Assembly (NCBI GenBank): GCA_028023455.1
Contig: JAQFVV010000023.1
Span: forward strand, 372,001 to 436,000
Direction: 5' to 3'
Length of the DNA stretch: 64,000 nucleotides
From: Epiperipatus broadwayi
Taxonomy: Eukaryota; Onychophora; Udeonychophora; Euonychophora; Peripatidae
Position numbers and translations under genes: made by a program. Positions 25,550-39,073 of this stretch are shown here, in pieces; positions within the stretch are counted from its first letter, which is position 1; every line of letters starts with the position of its first letter. A model generated the notes under the pieces. The model was not told the DNA's origin. It did no database searches and saw nothing but the letters and a program-made list of their open reading frames with translations.

Positions 25550-26009
25550 TATAATTGCATTTACAATAGATAAATTAAGGTATTGTCTATTATTTATTTT
25601 ACTTCTTTAGAGAAAAAAAATAATACCTCTCACATACATAGCATAAAATAAAATAAAATATATAGATACTTTCATTTTTTGAATGCCAACAACATAAACT
25701 TTGAAAGGCAAGATTTTTTATATACTATTTTAATTACTAGTTTATGATAAATGATAAATATATTATTAAAATGTCTGTTTTAAAACTTATCTATCAAAAC
25801 TCTCAAATTGTGAACAAATATAAAGTTAACAACTTTAAAAATGTTTATTTATTTATTATTTTTATTGTATGTGAATGACTATATGGTTTTCAGCTTTATT
25901 ATTTTTCATGGTACGATAATTTTATGGTAATATATAATATTTAATTTTACTTCTCTGACGAGTTGTCATTTCTCTTTCTTCTCAGTTGCTGTAAATATTC
26001 TACATTAAA

Positions 26010-26110
26010 TTTAAGATTAAACCATTATTACTTATCAGAAAATAATAAAACTGACTTCATTTGATAGATATTTTTGTAAACTACTGAAATAAATTCTAAA
26101 TATTTATATT
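26010..26110. repeat. Fragment of the Tigger-like family
   Basis: ACTTATCAGAAAATAATAAA and TTCATTTGATAGATATTT match 47088-47165 inside the Tigger-like copy 2. No ends are preserved. Confidence 0.6.
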
Positions 26111-27739
26111 TTATTCACACACGCCACATGATGGTGCAATTTATGTGCTAAAACACATAAAAATGACATTTACATGGCGAATGTATTTTCGTGGCCATGT
26201 GTTATATGTATACAACAGTTCTTTGTACTACACATTGCAGGCGTGTTGTTGCATTGCAGTAAATTATTTATGCGAATTCACAAACTTCACACTTTTTTAC
26301 GGTATTGTGTGAGGATGTGTCTTACATTTATGTATAAATCGTTAATTGTAAATAAAATTTAATATTTTTTATATTGAAATCACACAATTTGACCAAGCAA
26401 TAATTATTGAGCATTTTCACAGTTCTGTAGTCAAGTTTTAAGATGGAAAACTTTGAATTAGGTAATGTGTCAAATAACGTATTATTGAGAATGTCAGTGA
26501 GACAACAAACATGTCGCAGGAAAACCTAGATGTTCAATTCTCACAATTAATAACCAGTTTGTTCTATCCATCTGATATATTCTGTAGCTGTAAACAGCTG
26601 GTTTTTTAATTTATTTATACCAAAAAAGAAACTGTCATAAGTATTAAATTTGTTGATGCATAAAATAATAATTAATGATAGTATTAAGGAATTTAATTAA
26701 GATTTAGAATGGACTATGAATGATATGCAACACATTGATTATAATATATTTTAATTCTTAAATATATAGATTAAATAAACATAAGAGCATTGAACGACAT
26801 ATGCAGGTGGGTAACAATGATGAGCAAGTTTGAGAACAGAATCTCATCTGATGCACTATAATTTAAGAGTAATAATCTACGGTCTATTCATGCTTTATTT
26901 TACTATGCCCTCTATTATGTTTGCGACGGTGATTTATCACCATGACATTTAGTAAAGATCATTCAATAATACTTAATGAGCTGCAATAGGCTCTCTCTTT
27001 TCAGATTATGTACGTATAAACCAGGCTACATATTCAGATCAATGGTGAAATCTTATTACATTCACTTCTCCCTCAAATTTTATTCATAGAAACAATTTCC
27101 GTTCTGAACTGGGCATAGCATAAATTATAAAGTAAACATATATAAGAAATAGGCAAGTTTTTATTTTTAAAATACATTTAAAATTTGAATCCCAAGTTTC
27201 ATTAATTGCTTATAGATGGTTTTCCAAGAATGCTTTTTTATAAAAACTTATAACTTTTTTTTAAAAAGAGTTTAAATTTGTAAACATTTTATTATATATA
27301 TGTCTGAGACTATCCCATGATTTGAAATTTATGTATCAATGCATTTAAATAAAGAGTTTTTAACTGAGAATATTTCAAATTTATATTATTAATTTAAAAG
27401 AGTTGTAATGCTTCTTTAAATCTATTGCATTACGGCTTCTCTCACATATATATGTAAGTGGTTACACACATATAATAATGTTCACACAACTTAATTTAAT
27501 TATATCATTTTATTAATTTTAAATTTATAACTGCTTATACATTATATGCATACAGACATTAATATATCAAATATACGCACATATCCACACATACACATAA
27601 ATATACGCTATTATATGTCAAAATACGTGGACTGTAAGGGTTTGAACTGGTGGAAAAGATATTAAGTACTATGGAACATAGTAGGTGAAATGGGATGATA
27701 GCTAAATAATACAGTTTCAAGAGGAACCAAAAAAAAATG

Positions 27740-28200
27740 TAATAAGTTTTAAATTGGTTGATATTGTTTGTTTTTTTTTAAAAAACAAAAACAAAGTGCA
27801 CCCACAAAAAAAAGTGTACTAACTTTAGGATTTATTTTTTAAACAAACCAAAAATACAACCATAATAAGTTGAAAATTGATTGATGATAATAAGAAAAGT
27901 ATACTAAGTTTTACATTAAAAAAAAAAAAAACCTCCCCCCAAAAAAAACCATAATAAGTTGTACATTTGTTGATGTTAATAAAAAAAGACTTTTAAAAAC
28001 TACAAATTTTGTGTTTGCTACCCCCCCCCCCTAACAAAAATGTAATAAATTGTAAATTTGTTGATGTTAAAAGACCTTTAAAAACTACAAATTCTGTATT
28101 TGATTTTTTTTTTTTTGTTCTAAATTTGTTGAGGTTAATAAAAAAAAATAATTAAAAAGTACAAATTCAGTGTTTTTTTTATATATATATATATAAAAAA
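27740..28200. repeat. Degenerate tandem repeat, about 100-bp period
   Basis: At least four units share ATAATAAGTTGTAAATTTG, then TTGATGTTAATAAAAA, then TTTAAAAACTACAAATT. They differ mainly in homopolymer runs (C13 near 28021, A and T runs), which points to slippage during decay. Confidence 0.65.
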
Positions 28201-28299
28201 GAAAATCCCAAACAAATATGGCCTGAGAACATTCATATTTTATAGTTTTTGCAGTAGCAACAACACAACACCATCACGCGGCGTGTGTCTTATCAACTA

Positions 28300-28700
28300 C
28301 TACCTCTAAAAATATTTAAAAAATCAATTTGTAATGAAAATAAAAAGCTTCATATGTCATCATTTCTAGAAAGATTATTTTTGTTTTCCAAAAACAATGA
28401 AATTTTTATTATTTGTCATTTCTTTTTAAAATCAGAATATTTATTTATTTCTCTTAAATATAAGAATTATGCTTTAAAATTTTTTAATATTTATTGCAAT
28501 ATTTTAATTTTCATTATTATAATTAAGCTGATTACATAGAAAGCTTATAAATAGCTTTAGAGTATATTTGCAATGTCCGAAAATATATCATTTTATTCAT
28601 AAAAATAAAGTATTTCCATTCAAAATACATTATTAATAATTTATATTTCTTGATTTGTAATAAATATTGTATAAATTATTGTACAAAAAGAATCTTAAAT
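28300..28700 (+). repeat. Diverged internal fragment of the Tigger-like family
   Basis: Aligns with 18450-18640 and 47190-47570. TTTCTAGAAAGATTATTTTT and AAAATTTTTTAATATTTATT match the two TIR-bearing copies. The frame starting at 28285 stays open for 84 codons and keeps LERLFLFSK and ALKFFNIYCNI in register with LERLFSVYK and SLKFFNIYCDI at 18.5 kb. No terminal repeats are present. Confidence 0.55.
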
Positions 28701-28719
28701 TGTAATAAATTCCCAAATA

Positions 28720-31700
28720 AACACATTTTTGGTTATCCAAACTCTAAACAATGTCGTATAAAATGGTGATGTCAGAAAATATCAGACTACAAAAGCACAA
28801 CTTGTCAGAGCTAATTCCATGTTGTGTTGCCGAATTTTCGATTTTCTCGCCATCTATGAAATTTTTTCAAACTAAAAGTTTATATTACAACATATATAGA
28901 AAAATACACATATTTAAATATAAAGCTTGCAAAAATTCTCACTAGATGGGAAATTACTGAAAACATGCAAAAAAATCATAGCAACTCATCTGAGGATTAA
29001 TCATATAAACTAGACATATGCAACTTATTGCTTATTATAAATCACAATACCACGACAAAAAAAATTACAAACATCACATTTAATATAACAAAATAAAATA
29101 GTTTTTAATTCACTGGCTTCCAGAACTGTCACAGCAAGTTGTTTGTAATTGATGAAAACACAGAATTTTAATTAAAAAAAAAAAAAATCATTATTCTGAT
29201 ATAGTTTTGAATTATACATGCCATAGAAAAAATCATAAAAGGCTGTTTGCAATCATGGATTACAGTTTGTGCAGCCATGAAAATTATATTTTCAACCAAA
29301 TGCATGAAAATGCAATATACTAAGTGAAGGGTGGTTCATGACTATTAAGAAATGACAAACCTTATAAAGCTCAATGATTTTTACTTTGGAATAAAATATT
29401 TACTTATTTTACAATCAACTTTCCTCTCCTCCAAATACAATTTTTAGAAATAATACATAATAAATTTGAAATGAATATGATTAAGAAAGGGTTATTCTTC
29501 ATTTGTAGATCTTTTATATTATTTTCCAGATCAACCAGCCATAAAGCTTTAAGCTTTGATCTTATTCATTTAAAAATAGGCAATAGCAATATCCAATACT
29601 AAGAATAAAAAGCTGATAAAATTTTAAACATTTTTTAACAGAAAAACTTCTCAAAACTTCCACTTGAGATGGTGTATCAGTTATTATAATTTGCCAAAAG
29701 TACTTCAAAATTGAAATTTTCTTTTTTTATCTATCTCTTAAAAGTTATAATCATATATAGCTGCATACACAGACACGTACACACTCAATTTATCTGTAAA
29801 ATGTTATAAATATTTTAAAAAAGATCGTTAAATTGCCTTTTTAACTTTGATGTATGCACTTATCCAAAGACAGATTGTATAAAGGCATAACAAAATACCA
29901 ATATGAATTCACAAGAAAATAATAACGGATCTAGAAATGATGAGATATTAAAACTTCTACACTCAAGTTGAAAAATTATAGGAGAAATATATATAAAAAA
30001 GGAAGTAATTACAGTTTCAAAATAATTTACAACCGTTCAAAACTAATAAATATCACTGAATATCAAAATTCACATATATACAACAAAAACTTATAACTAA
30101 TAAAATTAAAATGAAATAAAATATATAACTTCATTTTATATAGAGCCTTTGGGTTTTGGTTAAAGAATAACAATCTTTTTAATTTTATAAGAGTGACATA
30201 TACTATTACTTTTTCTTTTATAATTATAATTTATATTAACTTTTTAACTCAAAATAATAATAATAAATTAGAATTTATATATAAATCAATTTATATATGT
30301 ATTAAATCTGCATCACTGGAATAATAAATAATATATATATATATATATGAAGGAAAGATCTCTGTGGAGTTGAGATTAATACATCTTAAACTTAACATCA
30401 GAAAAAACTTGATCAACATTTTTAAGTATTTATCTTCTTAATATCGCTAATCATATGATTCTCAATAGTTTATTCATAAACTCCCAATTATTATATTATT
30501 TAGTATCCATCCATTATTTAAACTTACAACAAATGTTACTTAACTAGGATAAAGGAATTATTCTTGAAAATATAAACATAAGTATATAAGTCATGCAATA
30601 TCTATCCAAAGGGTAAAAGAGACCTACAGTTGGCATAAAACTGAGCCTTCTAAAATATGCAAAAACTGACATGGTATTAAATCTATGTAATTATATCAGC
30701 ATTGTGGCTTGGGTTCAAAATCTAGGATTTTTTTTTTTAATTTAAAGCTATTAACTTAAAGGTATAAAGAAGTAAAAGATTGTCGCTAGATGCATAAATG
30801 AAATAGTTTTAGCTTTGAATCCTAGTCCTCACCAATAAAGGCAAAAACCAGACATCGTTTTGTGGATATTATGGTACTATACCATCTAATATCCATTGAT
30901 TAATCATGCTTATAGTAGATGGTTCTAGAGTAGGGTGAAAGGATATGCTTTTTCTTATTTTCTTCTGTTATATAATAGTTAATGGCAATATTTACTTTTA
31001 AAAAATGTAGCAGTGATGTGACTTTAAAAATTGTAAAGTTACACTAAAAGAGTATGTATTATCATGTAAGTAAATACATGCAGTGAGTAAACTGATATTA
31101 TTTATGGAGCCAACACTACCTTCTCAAGATTTTAAGAGCACAACTTGGCCAAGTACTTTATCCAACAATGCTTGATCGATCAGGAGATGAATCTTGCTTT
31201 TCTGGTGATGGTTTTGCTAAAATGATTGGTCCTGTTTGGGATCATAGAAGATAAATCCTTTTCATTATCAGGGAAATAAAAATAATTGAGTAATGTGCAT
31301 TTTGTATAACGATTTCCAAAATATTAGGAATGTATACCCAAACTTGTCATGTCTTTAAAATACATTTTAACATATATAATAAACAGCTAAAATTATCAAT
31401 ATCGTGTATTATTAAAAAATAAAAAAATTGTATAAACTTTAGAACCCAATACAAAAGTGAAAACTGTCTTTCATTTGCAAGAAATATATATCGGTGTAAT
31501 GATTAGGAAAAATGAAACAATAGGTATAAAGAAAAATGAAAAAGGAAATGGATGGAGAATAAATGGAAAAGTTTGCACATCAATGTCTATATATTACAAA
31601 TGAAATACTATTCAATATGGAATAGAATAACTTGCCGTAATTTGATCTTGCTTGTATTTTATCAGGATAATCATTTAAAAACATTTCATAATACTAATCT

Positions 31701-34640
31701 GTATTATGGAGATAGTATTGTTGCTTGATTTATTAAAACACTTTTACCATTTTGGACTACAAAAAAAAACTAATAATTTATTTTTTACTTATGTATCATC
31801 AAGTCCTTTATGCATTTGAATTATTAATAATTTGGACTGTCTTCAATCTAAAAGAGGCAACTATGTTATGCAAAACTTATTTAAATAATGTAACAATCAA
31901 TTGACTAATATAATAAGAGATATATTCTTCTATGTGTTCCTGACAGCCTCATTACCATCAACACTTCATCATCCACTTCCTTCCAATGTATATCCCCACA
32001 CTTCCTATCTCCAACCTGATTATGCAGCACTATTTTATTTATCCAAGCCAAATCAGAGTGGACATAATTCTCTTCTGATTGTAGCTATTTCATCTATTTG
32101 CTACTAAAAAATATTTATAAAATTGAATTAACGATAACAACAACTAATTTATTAAATTACAATTTCCAAATAAATTTCATATCAAATCACATATAATGGG
32201 AATACAAATACATTCATGAAATCTTTATGCAATTTTTTCTGAGTTAGATTAACTTCTAACATCAATTTATATATTTGCACTTTTAAACATATTATAAGAT
32301 ATTTCTAAACATCTTCTTAAACTTCAAAACATTGGATAGAGACTAAATTATATGTACTATATTGCAAAATATCATATTCACTCTTTATATATTTCCCTAA
32401 AACTCACTATTATCTTTAACCTTATTTTAAGAAGCACTATTTTACAATGCAAAGTTCACTCACAATATATATATATATATATATATGTCAGCTCATCATC
32501 ATTTTAAATAAATGAATTAATAATAAGTTACAATATGAGTAAAAGTTTAATAGTGGTATATATTAACATAATAAGATGAATATTCCATTCATTCATTATC
32601 CTGACACAATCAAACATGTTACCCATCATCAGCTTTTTTTCAATATGTACAAATAAGTAAATCTCTCATAGCATAATAAAAAAAATTTAGGATCAAATAT
32701 TTTTCAATATGGGTTCAAATAAAAATCATTAGCAAGTATAACCAATATTCTTCATATATAGACAATGTTCTTTGGTATATATTTCTATAAACTTTATTCA
32801 TAATGCCCGTTATACTTTAATTATAAAAAAAAATTTTTTACCATATACTCAATTCATATGGATGCCCACAATATTCAGCAGGGGAGAATGCTTTCCTTGC
32901 AGTTAGTTTTCTAGATAAGTCAACATATGACTTCTCTTTGCAAATATTATTTCAAATAACATATTCATCAATAATTTCATCAAATCATTTCATAAATTAT
33001 ACTTATCATTATTATTTAAAATCTCCGAAATTCATAAACCTGAGGGAAAACATCACACACGCATAGAAATAACAAGTTGTAAAGTAATACATAATCTTAG
33101 GGTGTCAAATCAAATAAATAAGTAAAAATTATACATCCTCAATCATAAATTACTATTTATAAAAACAACTTAAATAAAATATGTTCATCTATAATTATTT
33201 GTAAACATAAGCATAATTAAGTATTGACTGCTATATTGTATGTAATTAATTTAATATTCTGTTTACCCAAAAATACTGATGGATGTATACATACACTATA
33301 CATACAAAATGTACCTAATACATTTTCATTATTTCTATTTTATTTAAATTATAAATTATTCACAATTTAAATTATTTTCTCTTTAATAGATTGTTTAACC
33401 AAAATCTTAGGATGAAAATCTTTGATTTAAAATATACCTTTTCATACTTTTTGTTTTTTCATTCATGACAGAAAATCCTTTGGCTTAATTATAACAAACT
33501 AATCTATTATTTTAGATTTAAGACATAATAAACTTTACTTTGATGTTGAACGTTTTAACAACATATTTAAATTTAACATGTGGCTTTACTTCTAATTGAA
33601 ACAAACAGGCCTAAGTATTTGAAATCATCATTCAAAGTTTTACTTATTTGTATTATTAATTTGGCACTTTTTATGTTATTTTAAATATGCTCACTTCTTT
33701 TATAATTCCTCCAAAATATGATTAGCCAAAAAAGTGAATCATTTTCTCAATATTTTTTTTTTTCAATAAAAATAAATAAAATGTTCATTGATAGTCTTTT
33801 TTTGATTAAGGAATAAATATATATATATATATTACTCAATGTTATGCACTTTTCCAAAGCTTAACTGTTCTGCAGTAATTTGACTCACTAAAATGGTTCC
33901 TCGACAATGATTTCACTACAAATTGTAATAATTTATTTGAAATAAAAAACAAAACTTTTTCCATTTCAGGTAGTAATGTGATTGGCTGTTATTTCAACTT
34001 GTGTATTTTTCAGGCAATCTGAATACTTAATTCCTTCCGCATTTTATGACTTAAATTTACGATTAGCCTCTCAGCATTGGCAGAATGTTTTCATAGTGAT
34101 CAGTAACCACTAGAAAGTCAGAGGACATTATTCATGATACTGAATACTTCTTTACAGCATAAGCTATCAATGATCTTTTTTGCAAGTCATTTCACCAATT
34201 AAGTTTCACTAATTAACTGTCTCTGACTCATTCTCCTTTTTATACAAAAAAAATGGTTACACTACCAATTAATCAGATGGCTTTAATTAGTTTTTTAAAA
34301 ACAAAATTTGTTACATTTTCATAATCCAAATACAAAAGAGATGATTACATTAATAATTCTTTAAAAATTAAATTTAGACTTTTATAATCTGTTTTTGAAA
34401 CAAAATTTGAAAAATATTTAAGAATTAAAATGTTTCGGTGTCGAGACTGCATTCTCTGCCATTTTGGATAATACTGGTTGCAAGTGTTACTATGTGTTCC
34501 AATTATTTTCTCCATTACAGTTTAAAAATCACAATTTCTATCAAAAATTAAAAAAATATGCACACAAACTTCATAAAACTAAGCTCAGTAAAAAAAATCA
34601 AATACTTCTAGAAAGCAAAATGTCGCACACATTAGTAATT
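28720..34640. other. Gene-free AT-rich region
   Basis: Only AT dinucleotide runs (for example 30331-30349, 32465-32486, 33818-33832) and scattered A/T runs were seen. A somewhat GC-richer patch at 31100-31260 is not recognised as any family. Confidence 0.4.
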
Positions 34641-34654
34641 AACAAATGACCAAA

Positions 34655-34945
34655 AAAAAACCACCAACATAACCACGTGACCAAAAGATCAAAATACTAC
34701 TGCAATCAAATATGTAAAAACAATATTTTGAAACTATTATTAGTACAAACAATCATAAAATGGAAGTGTAATCATATGACCAAAACAAAAAAAAATCAAA
34801 ATATCAAATATATTAGTAATTAGAAAATGACTGGGGGGGGGGGGGTAGAAAAACCATATGACCAAAAGATCAAATTATTACTACAATCAAATATGTAAAA
34901 ACAATATTTTGCAACTATTATTAGTAAATGACCACAAAAATGGTC
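34655..34945. repeat. Tandem repeat, about 190-bp unit
   Basis: The segment GACCAAAAGATCAAA...CTACAATCAAATATGTAAAA...CAATATTTTG occurs at about 34679-34745 and again at about 34860-34925. A shorter related piece lies at about 34770-34825. A G13 run sits at about 34832-34845, inside the unit. Confidence 0.7.
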
Positions 34946-35708
34946 AAAACAAAACAAAAACGATCTGCTTACGAAAGTACATCAATGTCATGAAAACAGT
35001 TTAGTAAAATGAAATGTAATACATAAAGTGCATTATTATGATGATTCATTTCAATTGGTTTTCAAAATAATAAGTTGTATGTTTAGTTTCCCAAGAAATC
35101 ATATAACATTCTTTTACCATAATTGTAATTTATCCAGGAACTTTTAACCATAAGTCAAGTACTAAGCTTAATAACTGCTGACTTTTTAAATTAGCATTAT
35201 ATTGCTAATATAAATATATCAAAAAATAATACATTTAAACACATTTACTTATAATTCAATATATATATATATTGACAACAAAAATACTGTTAGCATTCTT
35301 CTGTTATTCAAAATAAAAGTGTATGCATATTCCCCAATCATCAAATAATTATAACAGTTCTATCAAGACTGTTTAATTAAATTATAATTTGTGTTGAACA
35401 ATTTAAATATACACTAATTTTTTTACACTACAATTTTTACTGCAAATCTAACCAACAAAAGTTGACTAAAATTTTGAATGCTTTCGTTTTTATAAAATTT
35501 ATTTTTAAAAAATATCAATTACAATAATTGTCTATTCTTTTTGCTATCTGAAAATCGGAATAAAAACTGCTATGTTTATTATTTTAAAAAAAAGAAAAAA
35601 AACATCATGAGTTACTTTGCTTATACATAAAATATGCTTTTAGGAACAATTCTCTTTATTCTATTCCAGAGCCATCTAATGTAAGAGTAGGAAGTCAAAT
35701 TTAAGTAG

Positions 35709-35894
35709 GTGTACAAACAGATTGGCATAAATGAACTCGTTCCAATTTTAGATCCTAAATCTTCACCGATGAAGAATATAAACTACGAACTAATCATAAC
35801 AGAACTGCCATCTACTATCCAAAAATTACTCAAACTTACAATAGATAACTCTAAAAGTGAGTTAAGAAAACTGTTTTTCAAAATGAATGTGTAA
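35709..35894 (+). CDS. Possible terminal exon, unknown protein
   Basis: A 61-codon frame beginning directly after TAG (35706-35708), which could be a splice acceptor. It reads VYKQIGINELVPILDP, SSPMKNINYELIITELP and LRKLFFKMNV before TAA. Codon content and charge pattern look protein-like compared with the surrounding AT-rich DNA. A pyrimidine-rich stretch ending TTCCAG is nearby (35669), but from that acceptor all frames hit stops. An AATAAA lies about 80 bp after the stop. I do not recognise the protein; a mobile-element fragment is equally possible. Confidence 0.25.
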   Translation: MYKQIGINELVPILDPKSSPMKNINYELIITELPSTIQKLLKLTIDNSKSELRKLFFKMNV

Positions 35895-36469
35895 AAATCT
35901 AAACTCTTATTAATCAACACAACAGTTTAAATCCCTTCTAAATTTTTTTAAAATAGTATTTTTATTGCTATAAAATAAAAATGTTTCCAAAATTTGACTT
36001 ATTTGCAATCCATAAATATAATTTTATGATCATAAATTCTTGTTCTCTCTCTCTCTTTTATTGCACTGGAAACCAGAGCAAAAATTTACTTATGTCATAA
36101 CTTTTTCACAAATATTTTTTTCTTAAATTTTACTTTTAACAAAATTAAAAAGTTATTAAAAAAAAAACCCATTTTGAATTAATATTAACTAAAATTAATA
36201 AAATTATATTTACAAATTATAAAGTTAAGTAAACTGAAACAGTATTAAGAACAGTCATCCAGTATATTTATGGTAAAATATACACAATCTGTCCTAGTGA
36301 AAAGATGGTCCTCTGTCCAAAGTGCCTGCAGTGGATACTTTGAATCAATGCATGTATTACATAGAAACATAATTTAACTGTTCACCATATACATTCTAAG
36401 GTGGTAGCATGTTTTGATCATGAGTTACAATATGAAATGAGACCAAATGTTTCATATCTTAAACTACAA

Positions 36470-36665
36470 AGAAACATTCATTAACGTTAAATATTATTTT
36501 AAATTGGACAAAAACTAGTATTGAAATGTTTGAAATAATTCAAACCATATATGGAAGTAATGCCATAAGTTACAAGAATTTCATGTAGTTTTCAGGATTT
36601 TGTGATGGCATTGAAGACAATTCACAAAAGTATGTCCAATATGCTGACAGATTTCATATCATAAC
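36470..36665 (+). pseudogene. Mariner/GVQW3-type helix-turn-helix fragment
   Basis: The plus strand reads INVKYYFKLDKN, then MFEIIQTIYGSNAISYKNFM, then a stop, then FSGFCDGIEDN. This follows the N-terminal domain of mariner-type transposases and related GVQW3 proteins: INxKFCxKLGKxxxETxxMIxxAYGxxAxSxxxVFEWxxRFxxGxExxED. Two stops and no DDE domain show it is a relic. Confidence 0.6.
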
Positions 36666-37923
36666 TCATGATCTAGACAAGCAAATGCTTAAAATTTCTG
36701 TTGTAATAATTAAATTATGTTCGATGCAACACATACAATTGACCCAGAGCTGGCACTGTAGAAATCTTGAACTGCATATTTTGTTTAGAATAGTCTTTAT
36801 AATTGATCGCCCCCCCCCTTTCCAAAAAATAACCTACCAACACAACATAACCTTAAAAGGAAATATTGTGTAAATTAACCTGCATAAAATATATATACAC
36901 CCACACCACCATCACAATTACTGCTAGATTTATGACTTTTCTAAATGGAAAGCATGCTAAGCACATCATGCTTAATTAATGATATTAAAGCTTTGCTCTA
37001 TATGTCCCATGTATTTATTATATTTCTTTAGATAAAGCATAGAAATTTATAATTATTAATACTTTATTTTTATATTATCATGTCAGTTAATAAATAAATA
37101 ATCAAATGATTAGATACTTGGTTGATCATGTGACACTTGAGGATCAGATATGTATTCAGCTTTGACTCAAAAACTTTTAGCTCTCAAATCTATCATTCCA
37201 TCACCCCACTCAAGTTAATCATTTATTTGAATTGTCATTCATCATTATTAAATTATTTCAATACATTACTATTTAAATGAATTATAATTTATGCAGAAGA
37301 ATTATAATAACAATATATATATATATTAAATATTTTAAAATTACTATTTCATTGCCAAGACAATAAACTATTATTTAATAACAAAATTTGCAACTCAATG
37401 AGAGTAGTTGATCTTCACGTGGTTATGGCAGACTGCTATGGCCTAAAAAATTGTACATTAAAGTCGCCAGCAGAGAAAAAAAAAAACCCATTAATCAATC
37501 ACTATTATCTTTACAGAATCTATGTTTATATATATTTAAAATTTTCATTCTGTAACATATTCTTGAAACGTTAAAATAAAGATATCTGTAAAAATATTAC
37601 CCCAAATGCATTTATGGTGGACGAGCAATTTTCACTTCGCCCATACCACAATGTCTTACATATGTCATCATTTATTAAGTATTTATCAATACCAAATTCT
37701 GCACTTGCAATTTTGATACCATCCATTTCAAATAATATATTAATACGATTGAAATCATTTAAGAGGCAAAAGATTAACATATTATTTTAAGCCCAGATAT
37801 AAACATTAAACCCAGTTAAAGATTAATGTGGAAAAAATGAAAGTCTTAAATATACTTACAAACGATATTATACATGGAAAAAGTAGATATGTTGGATTAA
37901 TTATAACATATGCTTGTGTTAAG

Positions 37924-37947
37924 TTAGTAAAGACAATATATTTATAT

Positions 37948-37997
<50 letters not shown>

Positions 37998-38024
37998 CAA
38001 ATATAAATATATTGTCTTTACTAA
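37924..38024. repeat. Perfect 32-bp inverted repeat around an (AT)n run
   Basis: The arms 37924-37955 and 37993-38024 (right arm starts ATATTCAAATATAAATATAT) are exact complements. Between them lies a pure AT dinucleotide run of about 37 bp, so the whole 101 bp can form one hairpin or cruciform. Confidence 0.92.
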
Positions 38025-38164
38025 ATTTAATGTAATTAGAAGTTACATGGATATGACAATAATATTGGCATCACCAAGGGCTTTGAGTTTTTCATCATCG
38101 GACTTTCAATGATATGGACATCAGAAGAGTTGGAGTGTGGAAAAGATTGAAGCCTGTCTATTAA

Positions 38165-38395
38165 AGTTTGAAGATTTGCTGTCTTGATATAAACTGAGCA
38201 CTGATTGCATATATGTGTGGGAGATTTTGACCTAGACCAACTGATGAGTGCTACTTCAGCACGAGATATGTATACTGGAGATCATTCATCTTTTTCACAT
38301 GTATGTGGTCATATGTGTCAATTGTATAAGATTAAGAGCAGATCTGTAAAGAGCTTGAAAGTCTGAGGTTCAAGTACCTTCTAATTATTTATATA
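38165..38395 (+). repeat. SINE-S, copy 2 (hammerhead-like 5' part plus tRNA-like 3' part)
   Basis: Shared with 49457-49672 over its full length. The 5' part has ATATAAACTGAGCACTGATT, then a hammerhead-like motif. The middle has TCTTTTTCACATGT. The 3' part has CAATTGTATAAGAT...GAGCTTGAAAGTCTGAGG. GGTTCAAGTACC at about 38367 is a box B. A possible decayed box A lies about 30 bp upstream. The order, with ribozyme-like sequence before a tRNA-like box, is unusual for a SINE. Confidence 0.6.
38228..38286 (+). ncRNA. Degraded hammerhead motif in SINE-S copy 2
   Basis: CUGAUGA is at 38241-38247. Stem II is GUGCU/AGCAC with loop ACUUC. The expected GAAA is GAGA, and the cleavage triplet is GUA. Combined with the second copy (49511-49566, which has GUC), the inferred ancestor has GAAAC-AU-GUC. 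An outer stem I pairing (AGACC-side against GGAGAUC-side) is imperfect. Confidence 0.45.
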
Positions 38396-39073
38396 TATAG
38401 TAATCTTTAACTAAATTTAAATATATTTTGGCTAGGAATGATATGAAAATCTCTAGCCTAATAAATGACTAGAAATAAGTGGGTGGCATCAAAAATTGGG
38501 AATGCAGAAAGTTTAACAATTATAAATCAAATTGAAATAATAGACAATATCTTCATTATTTACTCCCTATTCATCAATATCAAATTTATATTTAAGGAGG
38601 AGTAAGAGAATTACAAATGTTTTTGTTTCATGTTTAACCTTATTTATAAAAAAAAAAACTTTGATAATTAGAAGAAAATTTTTTGGAGGCTTGAGACTGA
38701 CAAAGACTAAAAAAAATTGAAAATTAGTATGAGATATAAGTAAAAAAAAAAAAACATTTTATTACGAAAATTAAGAATGTAAAAATGAAATGAATTAAGA
38801 AGTAAGAAGAACATAGAAATATTGTAATGTTGAAATGAATAATAAAAATAGCACACCCAATTATCTTTAAAAACAGTGAGTTTGAGTATTGAAGGGAATA
38901 GTACTGCAAGATAATGCAAACATTCTACATTAATTCATAAACTTAATTAGACCTTCCAAAGTTTTTTATATATATATCCATAAAAATGAATAATAGATTA
39001 ATATTAATTGCTCTGATGGTTTAAGTAATTAAATAGCAAAGATAAAAAATAAAGTTTCTATTTAATACTATAC
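38396..39073. other. AT-rich gap
   Basis: No gene was recognised. If the exon just to the right is real, this lies in its downstream intron. Confidence 0.35.

Larger units (their letters stand above)
24426..27735. other. AT-rich region without genes
   Basis: Contains the (ATA)n array at 25476-25549 and a Tigger-family scrap at about 26010-26110. A GC-richer patch at about 26120-26340 with an open frame (MANVFSWPCVICIQQFF) matches nothing I know. Confidence 0.4.
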
